Shown here: piece by piece, positions 44,385 to 54,078 of the stretch
How the letters are laid out: the number at the start of each line of letters is the position of its first letter
Numbering within the stretch: position 1 is the stretch's first letter
Assembly (NCBI GenBank): GCA_913057515.1
Contig: CAJXOJ010000007.1
Location: 1-64,000, forward strand
Length of the DNA: 64,000 bases
Source of the DNA: an uncultured Cycloclasticus sp.
GTDB taxonomy: Bacteria > Pseudomonadota > Gammaproteobacteria > Methylococcales > Cycloclasticaceae
Reading direction: 5' to 3'
The notes under the pieces: generated by a model
Told to the model about the DNA's origin: nothing
Seen by the model: the letters and a program-made list of their open reading frames with translations, nothing else
The model's database searches: none
Position numbers and translations under genes: made by a program

Positions 44385-44864
44385 ATCTCCTATGTTATCT
44401 GACTTATACGCTAGTTAACGGGGCAGACTGTTATGCATTTATTTACTCACAACTAACCCTAGAAGGTGAATAGCGTTGCAATCACTCCAAATTGATCCAG
44501 AGACTTTATTAAGCTTAGTCACCCGCTTTGAATCAATACCTAGCCTCTCCCCTTTGTTACAAAACCAGACTTTCTATTGCTAAAGCACTACTAGCAAAAA
44601 CAACTTTATCAGCATGCAGTTCAGTGGCACACACTCAATAATCAGCTCACATTAATACTCGACTGACACTCTATATTTTTAATCTTTTCGATGAACTCAA
44701 TATCCAAATAAATTTATAGTTCAGTGTCGAATGACACAATAGTGAAAAGCATTATGGAAAACTCCAGCGAAATTACTGTCCAGCCATGCCCACAAAACAT
44801 TTAAAAAATTAAAGCTATACTTTATCCCCATCAACATGACTTTATTTGTTTAGAGAAAGGATAC
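44385..44864. other. Intergenic stretch, no supported gene
   Basis: This is 480 bases of AT-rich DNA. A 35-codon frame opens with TTG at 44476 after AGAAGGTGA and reads LQSLQIDPETLLSLVTRFES before stopping near 44581. It could be a short peptide or the 5' remnant of a lost gene. Nothing else is recognisable. Confidence 0.4.
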
Positions 44865-45101
44865 ATGAAGAAAAAAACAATGAAATATAAACATATAACA
44901 TTGGCAGCTCTCGCCAGCTTATTTCTGTTGGCTTGCGACTCACAAGGTATTATGGGAATGAATCCTCTAAGATCTCAAAATCTTGAAATTGAGCGCCAAC
45001 AAGAACAAATAGGCCGCGAGCAAGAAACTCAATATGGGACAAGAATATCTCAATCTTTCAAAAAAACCTCCAGTAGCAAGCTTACTGAAGCACCGCTATA
45101 A
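44865..45101 (+). CDS. Very small lipoprotein
   Basis: The 78-residue ORF has a type II signal peptide ending in the lipobox LLAC (Cys25). The mature part of about 54 residues is hydrophilic with a Gln/Glu-rich helical segment (LEIERQQEQIGREQETQ). A ribosome binding site (GAAAGGA) precedes the ATG. I do not recognise the family. It converges with the gcv operon. Confidence 0.65.
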   Translation: MKKKTMKYKHITLAALASLFLLACDSQGIMGMNPLRSQNLEIERQQEQIGREQETQYGTRISQSFKKTSSSKLTEAPL

Positions 45102-45156
45102 CAACATAGTAGGTTTAACTCATATTCTTAAGTTTTAAGGTATCTGCAATTCAATA

Positions 45157-46089
45157 CTAAAATGCACCACCAAACTGTTCGGCATAGTGCGCCTTGATCT
45201 CATCCAATGTAACGAAATGATTTTGCGTACCCGCATGACTTATTTTAATCGCGCCCATTAAACCTGCTATGCGCCCTGTTACTTCCCAATCCAGTCCATT
45301 CATCAGTCCATATAATAAACCGCCACGATAGGCATCTCCACAACCGGTTGGGTCAACCAAACCAGTTGCTGTTGCTGGAGGAATATCAATACGCTTTGAT
45401 TCTGTATAGATCAACGAACCTTCGCCCCCTTTGGTAATAATCAGTGCGTCTACTTGTTCTGCTATTTCGTGCGGTGACAAACCTGTTTTTTCTTGAAGCA
45501 TAGCCGCTTCATAATCATTCACCGTCACCCACGTTGCTTGTTTGATGAACAGCTTAAGCTCATCACCATCAAACATGGGCATGCCTTGCCCTGGGTCAAA
45601 AATAAAGGGAATATCAGCTTCGACAAACTGTTTCGCGTGTTCAAGCATGCCGGCTTTGCCATCGGGTGACACAATGCCTACTTTTATATCAGCATCTTTG
45701 GGGACGGTATTCAGCTCTGAACGAGCCATAGCTCCCGGATGAAAGGCAGTTATTTGATTATCATCTTCGTCTGTTGTGATATATGCCTGCCCAGTGTAAT
45801 CGTCTTCAAGAACTTTAAGATAAGTCTGGCTCACCCCTCTTTCACTCATCCACTCAGCATAAGGCCCGAAGTCTTTTCCCACCGTCGCCATCGGCAGGGC
45901 TTTTTCGCCCAATAAATGTAAATTGTAGGCGATATTTCCTGCACAACCACCAAATTCTCGGCGTAAGTGAGGCACAAAAAAGGACACGTTCAGCATGTGT
46001 ACTTTATCTGGCAAAATATGATTTTTAAACTTATCTTGAAATACCATAATGGTATCAAAAGCCATTGACCCACAAATTAACGCACTCAT
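45157..46089 (-). CDS. PfkB-family carbohydrate/nucleoside kinase
   Basis: The 310-residue ribokinase-fold protein has the first PfkB signature ([17 protein letters not shown]) and the anion-hole/catalytic motif [12 protein letters not shown]. It most resembles the adenosine-kinase-like branch, but the substrate is not certain. Its ATG overlaps the gcvPB stop by four bases, making it the last gene of the glycine-riboswitch operon. A kinase acting on a purine or sugar could connect to one-carbon and purine flow; this is inference. Confidence 0.86.
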   Translation of the reverse strand: MSALICGSMAFDTIMVFQDKFKNHILPDKVHMLNVSFFVPHLRREFGGCAGNIAYNLHLLGEKALPMATVGKDFGPYAEWMSERGVSQTYLKVLEDDYTGQAYITTDEDDNQITAFHPGAMARSELNTVPKDADIKVGIVSPDGKAGMLEHAKQFVEADIPFIFDPGQGMPMFDGDELKLFIKQATWVTVNDYEAAMLQEKTGLSPHEIAEQVDALIITKGGEGSLIYTESKRIDIPPATATGLVDPTGCGDAYRGGLLYGLMNGLDWEVTGRIAGLMGAIKISHAGTQNHFVTLDEIKAHYAEQFGGAF

Positions 46090-47543
46090 TTACTCTCTCT
46101 TTTATTCCAAACCACATCTAATTGCTTAACTGCCTTCACATCATCTAAGCGCCTAACCGGTAAAGTATAAGGCGCCTCTTTAAGCAAACTGCCATCTGTT
46201 TTCGCTTCTCGCAAAATAAGCGCCATCGTATCAATAAAACCGTCTAACGTTTCTTTCGCTTCGGTTTCCGTTGGCTCTATTAATAAACACTCAGGTATTA
46301 ACAAGGGGAAGTATGTCGTTGGCGCATGGAAATCGTAATCCAAGAGGCGCTTCGCTACGTCCATCGCCGTCACATCAAGCTCTTTTGCTTGTTTCTTGAG
46401 CGTTAAAATAAATTCGTGCGTAGCGCGTCGCTCAGGATATGCCGCATCATAACCCACCTCCATTAAACGCTTTAATAGGTAGTTTGCGTTTAAGGTCGCA
46501 AATTCTGCCACTCTTGACATACCTTCACGGCCCAGCATCTTGGCATAAATATACGCACGCAATAACACACCAGCATTACCAGCAAACGCAGACATCCTAC
46601 CGATTGTATTAGGGTAATCATTCTCGTCTAATAACTCATATTGCCCACCTTTTTTACCGACAATTGGCACAGGCAAGTAAGGTTTTAAGCGTTTACTCAC
46701 GCCCACCGGACCAGCGCCAGGACCACCACCGCCATGTGGCGTTGAGAATGTTTTATGTAAATTCATATGAATCACATCAAAGCCCATATCGCCGGGGCGA
46801 ACCTTACCTAAAATTGCGTTTAAGTTAGCACCATCGTAATACAACAAGCCACCCGCTTCATGAACGATGTCTGCAATGTCTTTAATTTTGCGATCAAACA
46901 CACCTAACGTGCTTGGGTTTGTTAGCATTATTCCAGCTGTTTGTGGACCAATCGCGTCTTTTAACGCCTCAATATCAACATCACCATTTTTTCCGGTAGG
47001 AATTTCACGCACCTTATAACCACACATAACAGCCGATGCGGGGTTAGTTCCGTGCGCCGCATCCGGTACGAGTATTTCACACCGCGCAGTATCCTTACGC
47101 TCATCATGATAGGCTTTAATCATCGCCACACCTGCAAACTCACCTTGAGCCCCTGCTGCTGGTGACAACGACACTGCCTGCATACCTGTCACTTCTTTCA
47201 AGATACCTTGCAGTTCATACATGCACGATAAAAAGCCTTGTCCATGTAAGCTTGGCCCAAGCGGATGCCGTCCGCTAAATTCGGGCAAGCTCGCCAAGGT
47301 ATTACAGGCACGAGGATTGTATTTCATCGTGCATGAACCCAATGGGTAAAAATGCGTGTCAATCGAGAAATTCTTTTGCGACAAACGAGTAAAGTGCCTC
47401 ACCACTTGCATCTCAGAAACTTCTGGAAGATTTGGTTTTGAAGCTCTTAAAGCATCCGCCGGCAGTGATGCCAAAGCACCGTTATCTTGTGGCAGTTGAG
47501 CGTTTGCTGCTCGCCCATGGTGCGATTGCTCGAATATCAGCAT
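46086..47543 (-). CDS. gcvPB: Glycine decarboxylase (P protein) subunit 2
   Basis: The 485-residue protein is the catalytic half of the split P protein. It has the PLP lysine in [17 protein letters not shown] (Lys264) and the DGANLNAIL aspartate. With GcvPA it decarboxylates glycine and passes the aminomethyl group to lipoyl-GcvH. The split form is normal in many bacteria. It is separated from gcvPA by the tpx gene, which is unusual. Confidence 0.95.
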   Translation of the reverse strand: MLIFEQSHHGRAANAQLPQDNGALASLPADALRASKPNLPEVSEMQVVRHFTRLSQKNFSIDTHFYPLGSCTMKYNPRACNTLASLPEFSGRHPLGPSLHGQGFLSCMYELQGILKEVTGMQAVSLSPAAGAQGEFAGVAMIKAYHDERKDTARCEILVPDAAHGTNPASAVMCGYKVREIPTGKNGDVDIEALKDAIGPQTAGIMLTNPSTLGVFDRKIKDIADIVHEAGGLLYYDGANLNAILGKVRPGDMGFDVIHMNLHKTFSTPHGGGGPGAGPVGVSKRLKPYLPVPIVGKKGGQYELLDENDYPNTIGRMSAFAGNAGVLLRAYIYAKMLGREGMSRVAEFATLNANYLLKRLMEVGYDAAYPERRATHEFILTLKKQAKELDVTAMDVAKRLLDYDFHAPTTYFPLLIPECLLIEPTETEAKETLDGFIDTMALILREAKTDGSLLKEAPYTLPVRRLDDVKAVKQLDVVWNKRESK

Positions 47544-47559
47544 GTCAATATATCTCTTT

Positions 47560-48057
47560 TTATAAGGCGGCTAAGGCTGTCTCGTAATCCGGCTCATCGG
47601 CAATTTCGCTCACCAACTCCGATGTAATTACATTATTGTTTTCATCTAAACTGATCAACGCTCGCGCGGTAATGCCTTTTAGCGGTCCATCATCAATTAG
47701 CACGCCGTAGTCTTTTGCAAAATTACGGTCACGCATCATTGATAAGGTAACCACATTTTCTAAGCCTTCATCACCACAAAAACGTGACATCGCAAACGGT
47801 AAATCCGCCGCCACCACTAGAATAACTGTGTCAGGATGGTTCTTAGCGTGATCATTAAATTTTTTCGTTGATAGCTGACAAGTTGGTGTATCCAAACTTG
47901 GCACAATACTAATTATTTTCTTTTTACCGGCATAATCGGCCAGTGAAACATCTGCCAGCTCTTTGGTGGTTAAGCTAAAGTCTGGTGCCTGAGAACCGAC
48001 GGCTGGAACATCACCGTTTGTATGAATTGCATTACCTTGTAGTGTAATTGTTGCCAT
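47560..48057 (-). CDS. tpx: Thiol peroxidase (Tpx, atypical 2-Cys peroxiredoxin)
   Basis: The 165-residue protein has the peroxidatic Cys60 in [14 protein letters not shown] and the resolving Cys94 in SRFCGDEGL, with spacing as in E. coli Tpx. It reduces lipid and other hydroperoxides using thioredoxin. It lies inside the gcv operon, 11 bases after gcvPA and 16 bases before gcvPB, so the glycine riboswitch should control it. Confidence 0.95.
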   Translation of the reverse strand: MATITLQGNAIHTNGDVPAVGSQAPDFSLTTKELADVSLADYAGKKKIISIVPSLDTPTCQLSTKKFNDHAKNHPDTVILVVAADLPFAMSRFCGDEGLENVVTLSMMRDRNFAKDYGVLIDDGPLKGITARALISLDENNNVITSELVSEIADEPDYETALAAL

Positions 48058-48068
48058 GCTTATTTCTC

Positions 48069-49433
48069 CTATCCGTTTAATAATGTATCGAGTTTTGTTG
48101 CAAATTGCTCAATATCGTTTTCTGTGCGTGTTTCAGTGGCACAAACCATCAAGGCATTACCCAACTCTGGATAATGCGCAGACACCTCAAAACCAGCTAA
48201 TATATGGTGCTCTCGCGCCAAGGTATTTATTAATTGTTTAACGTCTGTGTCCAGCTGCACAACACATTCATGAAAAATAGGGGCATTAAATACTGACTTA
48301 ACGCCTTTTATCGACATCAGGCGCTGCCTTAACAGCTGCGTGTTTTTATGTGAATTAAGTGCTACTTTTTTTAGTCCCTGTGGACCCAGCAAAGACATAT
48401 AAATAGTCGCTGCGGTTACTAATAAACCTTGGTTTGTACAAATATTTGATGTCGCTTTTGAGCGCCTAATGTGTTGTTCACGCGCTTGAAGTGTGAGGGT
48501 AAAACCTTGCTGCCCCTCTAAGTCCGTTGTGCGACCAATAATTCGCCCTGGCATTTGTCTGACGTGCTGTTGCTTACAACACATAAAACCAAAGTAAGGG
48601 CCACCCGACGCTAATGGCACCCCTAAAGGCTGCCCCTCACCGCAGACTATATCCACGCCTGTATCAGCCCATTCGCCTGGGGGTTTCAATAATGCCATTG
48701 CCATAGGGTTTACAACGCCGATTGACAACATTTTATTTGCCGCTGCCCATGTAGTAAGCGCATCAACATTCTCTAGCACCCCAAAAAAATTTGGCTGCGG
48801 GATAACCAAGGCGGCAAAGCCCTCGTCGACAAACTGTGTCAGTGCCTCTAGATCAGTTTGACCCGTTTCCGCATTGTACGGCACGTCCACTAACTCAATA
48901 TTCTGGTTCTTAACAATCGCTTCTGTTACCGAACGGTAAACAGGGTTTACTGTTAACGGCATTAAAATTTTTCGCGATTTAGACTTTTTATTCGCACGTA
49001 CCGCCATTAAAACGGCTTCTGCTAGTGCTGACGCGCCGTCATATAGCGACGCATTAGAGACATCCATCGCCATTAAGCTCGCCATCATGGACTGGTATTC
49101 GTACAACAATTGCAAGGTACCTTGCGAGGCTTCCGCTTGATACGGTGTATAGGCGCTATAAAACTCGCCACGAGTTGTTATTTCCCAAACAGCGGCTGGA
49201 ATATGGTGTTCGTAAGCACCTGCACCAAGAAAACAAAGAGGCAACCCATCTTGAGCTGCACGTTCACGAAGCAAGCGCGTCACCTCCATCTCGTTCATGC
49301 CTGCCGGTATTTTTTCTAGCTCACCACAACGTAAGTCTTCAGGTATTTCATCAAACAAATCGTCAATACTATCGACGCCTATGGCTGATAGCATTTGCTC
49401 AACATCTTGCTCCGTATGCGGAATAAACGGCAT
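48069..49433 (-). CDS. gcvPA: Glycine decarboxylase (P protein) subunit 1
   Basis: The 454-residue N-terminal half of the split P protein starts [19 protein letters not shown]. It contains [20 protein letters not shown] and [16 protein letters not shown], both typical of GcvPA. It lies 4 bases after gcvH. It needs GcvPB for activity. Confidence 0.95.
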   Translation of the reverse strand: MPFIPHTEQDVEQMLSAIGVDSIDDLFDEIPEDLRCGELEKIPAGMNEMEVTRLLRERAAQDGLPLCFLGAGAYEHHIPAAVWEITTRGEFYSAYTPYQAEASQGTLQLLYEYQSMMASLMAMDVSNASLYDGASALAEAVLMAVRANKKSKSRKILMPLTVNPVYRSVTEAIVKNQNIELVDVPYNAETGQTDLEALTQFVDEGFAALVIPQPNFFGVLENVDALTTWAAANKMLSIGVVNPMAMALLKPPGEWADTGVDIVCGEGQPLGVPLASGGPYFGFMCCKQQHVRQMPGRIIGRTTDLEGQQGFTLTLQAREQHIRRSKATSNICTNQGLLVTAATIYMSLLGPQGLKKVALNSHKNTQLLRQRLMSIKGVKSVFNAPIFHECVVQLDTDVKQLINTLAREHHILAGFEVSAHYPELGNALMVCATETRTENDIEQFATKLDTLLNG

Positions 49434-49437
49434 CTTA

Positions 49438-49827
49438 TTACTCGTCTTCTATTAAATTTTGGTAACCATCAGCATCTAATAATTCATCCAGTTCGCTGGT
49501 ATCAGTTGGCTTCACAATAAAAATCCAACCATCTTCATACGCGGATTCATTAATTGCTTCAGGGCTGTCTTCTAGTGCATCATTAATCGCTATTATTTCA
49601 CCCGTTACCGGGCTATAAATATCAGATGCGGCCTTTACCGATTCAACCACACTACACTCATCGCCTTTACCAACACTTTGCCCGGCTTCTGGTAACTCTA
49701 CAAAAACCAAATCACCCAACAGTTCTTGTGCGTGATCAGAAATACCCACACGGACATTACCATCGGCTTCTAATAGTGCCCACTCATGTGAATCAGCATA
49801 TTTTCTATCATCAGGTGTGTTTGACAT
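49438..49827 (-). CDS. gcvH: Glycine cleavage system H protein
   Basis: The 129-residue protein carries the lipoylation site [15 protein letters not shown] (Lys65) and the normal H-protein fold. It shuttles the aminomethyl group between the P, T and L proteins. It is 69 bases after gcvT and 4 bases before gcvPA. Confidence 0.96.
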   Translation of the reverse strand: MSNTPDDRKYADSHEWALLEADGNVRVGISDHAQELLGDLVFVELPEAGQSVGKGDECSVVESVKAASDIYSPVTGEIIAINDALEDSPEAINESAYEDGWIFIVKPTDTSELDELLDADGYQNLIEDE

Positions 49828-49896
49828 ATTTTTCCTTTATTTTACCCAGTCGGGTATCAGTTTTATTTAAACAACAACTTAAATTAATCTTATATC

Positions 49897-50988
49897 TTAA
49901 ACGTCGATTTGTATTTCACCCTGACGGACAAAACAGGGCTTAACGACTGTTGCTTCTTTTAATTTACCACGCATATCAATTTTACATGTTTCGCCAATGC
50001 TTGCAGGCACTCGTGCCAACGCAATTGAGCGAGCCATTGTTGGAGAGTAACCACCACTGGTAATTTCACCCACTGAGCCATCGTCTAACACGACGGGTTG
50101 ATGCCCCCTTAGCACGCCTTTTTCCTCTAGAAGCAAGCCAACAAATTTGCTATTTAAGCCTTGCTTCTTTATCGCGTCAAGTGCGGCTCTGCCGATAAAT
50201 TCGCGATCATTGGGCTGCCACGCTACTGTCCAAGCAAGCCCAGATTCTAGCGGGTTTTGATTCTCATCCATGTCTTGGCCGTACAGGTTCATTCCAGCTT
50301 CCAGCCTAAGCGTATCGCGCGCACCCAGCCCACAAGGTTTAACACCTACTTGAATCAGCTGATTCCAAAACCCTTCAGCCTTATCCTCTGGTAACATAAT
50401 TTCAAAACCATCTTCGCCCGTATAACCTGTTCTACCGACAAACCACTCACCAAACCAACAGGCACTAAACGGTTTAATTTCCGCTGCAGATAAGCCTAAT
50501 CGTTCGGGTAATATTGGGCAAACCTTTTGACGAGCCTTTGGCCCTTGCACCGCGATCATTGCCAGCTGAGAGCGTTCGCTCACGCTAACATCAAAAGACT
50601 TTGCTTGCTCTTCGATCCATGCCAAGTCTTTCTCTCGCGTTGATGCGTTAACAACCAGTCGATAGTTTTCATCATCCAAAAAATAAACGATTAAATCATC
50701 AATAATGCCAGCCGATTCATTCAACATGCAACTATATAGCGCCTTACCTTGGCGGGTTAATTTTGCCACATCATTCGCTAATAAGTATTGTAAAAATAAC
50801 TTTGCTTGAGGCCCATGAATATCAACAACCGTCATGTGTGACACATCAAACATGCCAACACTGCTTCTAACCACATGGTGCTCGTCAATTTGCGAACCGT
50901 AATTAACAGGCATCTCCCAGCCACCAAAATCCACCATTCGAGCACCTAGTTTACGGTGCGCATCATTTAAAATTGTTTGTCTAGTCAT
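49897..50988 (-). CDS. gcvT: Aminomethyltransferase (glycine cleavage T protein)
   Basis: The 363-residue protein has the T-protein sequence MVDFGGWEMPVNYGSQIDEH, the catalytic aspartate region LFLQYLLANDVAKL and the folate-binding GRTGYTGEDGFEI. It transfers the methylene group to tetrahydrofolate. It is the first gene after the tandem glycine riboswitch and its terminator; the terminator ends 15 bases before the gene. Confidence 0.96.
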   Translation of the reverse strand: MTRQTILNDAHRKLGARMVDFGGWEMPVNYGSQIDEHHVVRSSVGMFDVSHMTVVDIHGPQAKLFLQYLLANDVAKLTRQGKALYSCMLNESAGIIDDLIVYFLDDENYRLVVNASTREKDLAWIEEQAKSFDVSVSERSQLAMIAVQGPKARQKVCPILPERLGLSAAEIKPFSACWFGEWFVGRTGYTGEDGFEIMLPEDKAEGFWNQLIQVGVKPCGLGARDTLRLEAGMNLYGQDMDENQNPLESGLAWTVAWQPNDREFIGRAALDAIKKQGLNSKFVGLLLEEKGVLRGHQPVVLDDGSVGEITSGGYSPTMARSIALARVPASIGETCKIDMRGKLKEATVVKPCFVRQGEIQIDV

Positions 50989-51003
50989 CTAATTTCTCAG
51001 CAC

Positions 51004-51039
51004 AAAAAAAGGGCGGCACGCGAAAACCACATGCCGCCC
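51004..51039 (-). terminator. Riboswitch-controlled intrinsic terminator
   Basis: On the minus strand GGGCGGCA and TGCCGCCC (51032-51039 and 51011-51018 in plus coordinates) form a strong stem, followed by seven T. It immediately follows the P1 region of aptamer 2 and lies just upstream of gcvT, so it is the expression platform. Confidence 0.85.
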
Positions 51040-51235
51040 CTCTGTCCAAAACCTGAAAGTTTAAGAGCTATCGCTCTCTTTCCTCTTCGGTGTGCTCAAC
51101 TCAAGTGTTAAGCCGCTCTCCAGAGCCAATTGATCATTCAACATAATGACCTTTCTTATGGTCCATTTGCCTGAGCGATTCCGGACGGATTGCGCCTTCG
51201 GCGTCGGCGATTAACCGATCTCTCCCAAAAGAGGT
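51040..51235 (-). promoter_or_regulatory. Tandem glycine riboswitch (two aptamers)
   Basis: Reading the minus strand, aptamer 1 starts near 51230 with GGGAGAG and shows the conserved CCGACGCCGAAGG and CGCTCAGGCAAATGGACC elements. Aptamer 2 starts near 51122 with CTCTGGAGAG and shows CACCGAAGAGG, TTTCAGG and GGACAGAGG. This is the classic two-aptamer glycine riboswitch. With the adjoining terminator it should switch the gcv operon on when glycine is abundant, as in known examples; the direction is inferred from these. Confidence 0.92.
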
Positions 51236-51248
51236 AAATTGAGCGGTC

Positions 51249-51254
51249 ATTATA
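51249..51254 (-). promoter_or_regulatory. -10 element of the glycine operon promoter
   Basis: A perfect TATAAT on the minus strand would start transcription at about 51242, just before the first riboswitch aptamer. No good -35 hexamer is visible at 17 bases, so the promoter may be of the extended or activator-assisted kind. Confidence 0.5.
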
Positions 51255-51390
51255 CATGGCTAATACGGCTAATTCCATCTACAAGACTTTTTGCTGAATA
51301 CTGACTACTGTTTTGCCCAGTCAAAAAAATAGTGTTACTGTTCCTATCAAACGCACACTTTAGTTACATTAATTTGAGAGACTTTAAATA

Positions 51391-51627
51391 ATGAAATTCA
51401 ACCAAGATATGCTTGATGAAATCAACATCCTTACCCAATATGACATAAGCAATACAGAGCAAGGGATAAAAATACACCATGATGCAAGCGAAGCCACTAT
51501 TGCAGCAGCCGCGCGTTTATTCAAGAAAGGCTTAACTGACAAAGTCGACGGCGGTTACTTAACCCCTATAGGGAAATCCGCCTCTGAGCATGCTCATGCC
51601 TTGTCCGGTTTACTTAAGGTTAACTAG
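51391..51627 (+). CDS. TIGR02647-family small protein
   Basis: The 78-residue protein matches the TIGR02647 family: DEINILTQYDISNTEQGIKI, then AAARLFKKGLTDKVDGGYLT and ASEHAHALSGLL. It has a winged-helix-like pattern and is often described as DNA-binding, without proof. It is divergent from the gcv operon and convergent with the ubiI-like gene. Confidence 0.85.
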   Translation: MKFNQDMLDEINILTQYDISNTEQGIKIHHDASEATIAAAARLFKKGLTDKVDGGYLTPIGKSASEHAHALSGLLKVN

Positions 51628-51632
51628 GCGGC

Positions 51633-52814
51633 TCACACACCCATCGCGTATTGACAAATTTTGTTTTTCAATAGGGTTGATTGGTTAATCAGCCCCATGC
51701 CAGAGCTTCTGCCTAATTTAACCAACGTGTCGTCTGCACTAAAAAGGCGTTTAAAACCATCCATCATCGCCATCATCAGCGCATTATCACCCTTGCGCTG
51801 GCGCTCATAACGCCGCAATACTTGCTGGCTTGCAATATCGCGCTTCGATTCAGATGCGCTTAAGATGACCTTAGCCAAAGTAACTGCATCTTTTAGTCCT
51901 AAATTAGCACCCTGCCCTGCTAACGGGTGAATAGTATGAATCGCATCTCCAATTAACACCAGTCGCTGCTGGCAATACTCTGATGAAAACTGGAGTTTTA
52001 ATGGAAATGCACCGCGTGCCCCCATTAACTCAAAACCACCTAACTGATGCTCTGATGCATCAGCGAGTGCAGCACAAAATTCGACAGTAGATAGCTGTAA
52101 GTTAGCTTCCGTTGTTTCTGGTTTCGACGTCCAAACAATAGACACCAAACCATTTCGCAACGGCAGCAGCGCCAAAGGCCCCTCAGGTAAGAATCGCTGC
52201 CATGCTGTATTTTGATGTGGCTTTTCGGGTTTGACAGTTGCTACAAGCGCTTCTTGCTGATAACTCCAGCCATACGCTTGTATGCCGCTCAGCTGCCTTA
52301 TTTTAGAACTCGAACCATCCGCCCCTACCAATAACGAGGCATTAATATGGTCACCATTTGAAAACTGTATATCGACGTTCTTTTCACTGATATCAAACCC
52401 TTCTAACTGTGTAGACCTATACAGATCACAAGCCTCTAACGCCTGTAGTTTTTTCCACAACGCAAGTACGGTTAATCGGTTTTCCACAACAGAACCCATT
52501 GTCATTACACCCGCATCAGCTGAATCTATCGCCAGCTCACCACTGGCAAAATGATCCCAGACGAACATTTTATCCATCGGCTGCTCACCTAGCCGAACAA
52601 TCTCAGCCCAAACGCCCAATGATTTAAACACATTAATGGATGCTAAGGTTAATGCAGACACACGCTGATCATAACTATCGTCCGCCCATGTCTCGGTTGG
52701 GTCGCCTGCATCAATCAAGGCAACAGAAACACCTTGATTTGCAAGCAAGCAGGCAAGCGTAGCACCCACCATACCGCCACCAACAATGGCAACTTGATAC
52801 GTTATACCCTTCAT
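51633..52814 (-). CDS. Ubiquinone biosynthesis FAD hydroxylase (UbiI/UbiF-type)
   Basis: The 393-residue UbiH/COQ6-family monooxygenase has the GGGMVG motif (13-18), the DG motif LLVGADGSSSKIRQL and the GD motif LIGDAIHTIHPLAGQGANLG. It sits next to UbiH, as visC/ubiI does in E. coli, so C5 hydroxylation of the ubiquinone ring is likely. UbiF or UbiM specificity cannot be excluded by sequence alone. It is last in the ygfB-pepP-ubiH run, 64 bases after ubiH. Confidence 0.87.
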   Translation of the reverse strand: MKGITYQVAIVGGGMVGATLACLLANQGVSVALIDAGDPTETWADDSYDQRVSALTLASINVFKSLGVWAEIVRLGEQPMDKMFVWDHFASGELAIDSADAGVMTMGSVVENRLTVLALWKKLQALEACDLYRSTQLEGFDISEKNVDIQFSNGDHINASLLVGADGSSSKIRQLSGIQAYGWSYQQEALVATVKPEKPHQNTAWQRFLPEGPLALLPLRNGLVSIVWTSKPETTEANLQLSTVEFCAALADASEHQLGGFELMGARGAFPLKLQFSSEYCQQRLVLIGDAIHTIHPLAGQGANLGLKDAVTLAKVILSASESKRDIASQQVLRRYERQRKGDNALMMAMMDGFKRLFSADDTLVKLGRSSGMGLINQSTLLKNKICQYAMGV

Positions 52815-52878
52815 TAACCCACCTCTCTCATAAAAGCACTCACATTTAGCCTTAAACTAGATAACAACATATTAGCCT

Positions 52879-54078
52879 TTAGTGCGACCTTAATCTTGCA
52901 AAGCGGGCGCCCAAGCCCATCGTTTGACGTGCAAACTGGTTTTTTAACACCGGTACTTTATCCAACATCATCAAACCGCTATTACGCAATAAGCTCAATA
53001 CTGCATTGTTAGTCGAAAATAGCTTTATCACACTGTCGGTAAAACCCGTTACCAGCGCTTGGTCAGTTTTCCGCTGATTCTCGTACGCTTCAAGCACCTC
53101 TTCAGCGCCAACATCCTCATCTGTAGACATTAATGTGTCCGCCAATATGACCGCATCTCGCAGGCCTAGGTTAAAACCTTGCCCGGCAACAGGGTGAAGT
53201 TGATGTGCTGCGTTACCAATCAACACCACACGGTCCGATATGGTTTTAGACACTCGCAACAAACTTAACGGGAAAACTTGGTAAGCATCTACTAGAGAGA
53301 GCTCACCCAACCATTGACCAAACCGAGACTGCAAGCGCTGCAAAAATGCCTCTTCCGTCAATTGTGTTACCTGCTCGGCTAACGTTGACGGCATGGTCCA
53401 CACCAAGGAATAAAGACCATCAACATGTGGCAGCATTGCGATCGGTCCTTCTGAGGTAAACCGCTCGTATGCAATATCATGCTGATCTGATTCGACTTGG
53501 ATCAAACTGGTTATGGCTTCCTGTTCATAAGAGTATTCTTTCAGGCCAAATTCGCCAAGTTGGCGCACGTTAGATAAACCACCGTCGGCGCCCACTAACA
53601 ACCGGCACGATACGACTTGTTCTTTACCCTTTAGGTTTATAGTCACAGCCACTTTTTCACTCCCAACGGCGTAATCGACAAGCGTTGCTGGACAGATTAT
53701 ATCAACGCTTGAGGCTAGCAAATTAGTCGACACGATTGTCTCAATTTGCACCGCGTCTACAACATACCCTAACGCATCCACCTGTTGTTTTTTAGCTGAC
53801 AATCGTGTTTTACCAAAAGCACCTTTATCAGACACATGAATGTGCCGTATGGGTTTCGCGCAATTACTTATTTCTTGCCAGAGATTTAATTGCTTGAGAA
53901 TACACCGACTTCCCCAAGATAAGGCGATGGCTCGCTTACCGGCATCATCAGTTTGTTTTTCCACAGCTGACCTTGCTTCAACTACCCCCACACGAAGTGT
54001 TGTTTGGCTTAAAGCCAGCCCCAAGCAGCCACCCACCATGCCACTACCTACAATGATCACATCATAGTCAAGTACCAT
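52879..54078 (-). CDS. ubiH: 2-octaprenyl-6-methoxyphenol hydroxylase
   Basis: The 399-residue FAD monooxygenase has GSGMVGGCLGLAL near the N-terminus, the DG motif LLVGADGGLSNVRQL and LIGNAAHQLHPVAGQGFNLG. The GNAAHQLHP variant is characteristic of UbiH. It overlaps pepP by 11 bases, the conserved pepP-ubiH arrangement of gammaproteobacteria. Confidence 0.9.
   Translation of the reverse strand: MVLDYDVIIVGSGMVGGCLGLALSQTTLRVGVVEARSAVEKQTDDAGKRAIALSWGSRCILKQLNLWQEISNCAKPIRHIHVSDKGAFGKTRLSAKKQQVDALGYVVDAVQIETIVSTNLLASSVDIICPATLVDYAVGSEKVAVTINLKGKEQVVSCRLLVGADGGLSNVRQLGEFGLKEYSYEQEAITSLIQVESDQHDIAYERFTSEGPIAMLPHVDGLYSLVWTMPSTLAEQVTQLTEEAFLQRLQSRFGQWLGELSLVDAYQVFPLSLLRVSKTISDRVVLIGNAAHQLHPVAGQGFNLGLRDAVILADTLMSTDEDVGAEEVLEAYENQRKTDQALVTGFTDSVIKLFSTNNAVLSLLRNSGLMMLDKVPVLKNQFARQTMGLGARFARLRSH

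Noticed and set aside
35880-45140. Prophage, integron or transposon responsible for the accessory zone
   Set aside because: I found no integrase, transposase, resolvase, terminal inverted repeats or tRNA attachment site in or at the edges of the zone.
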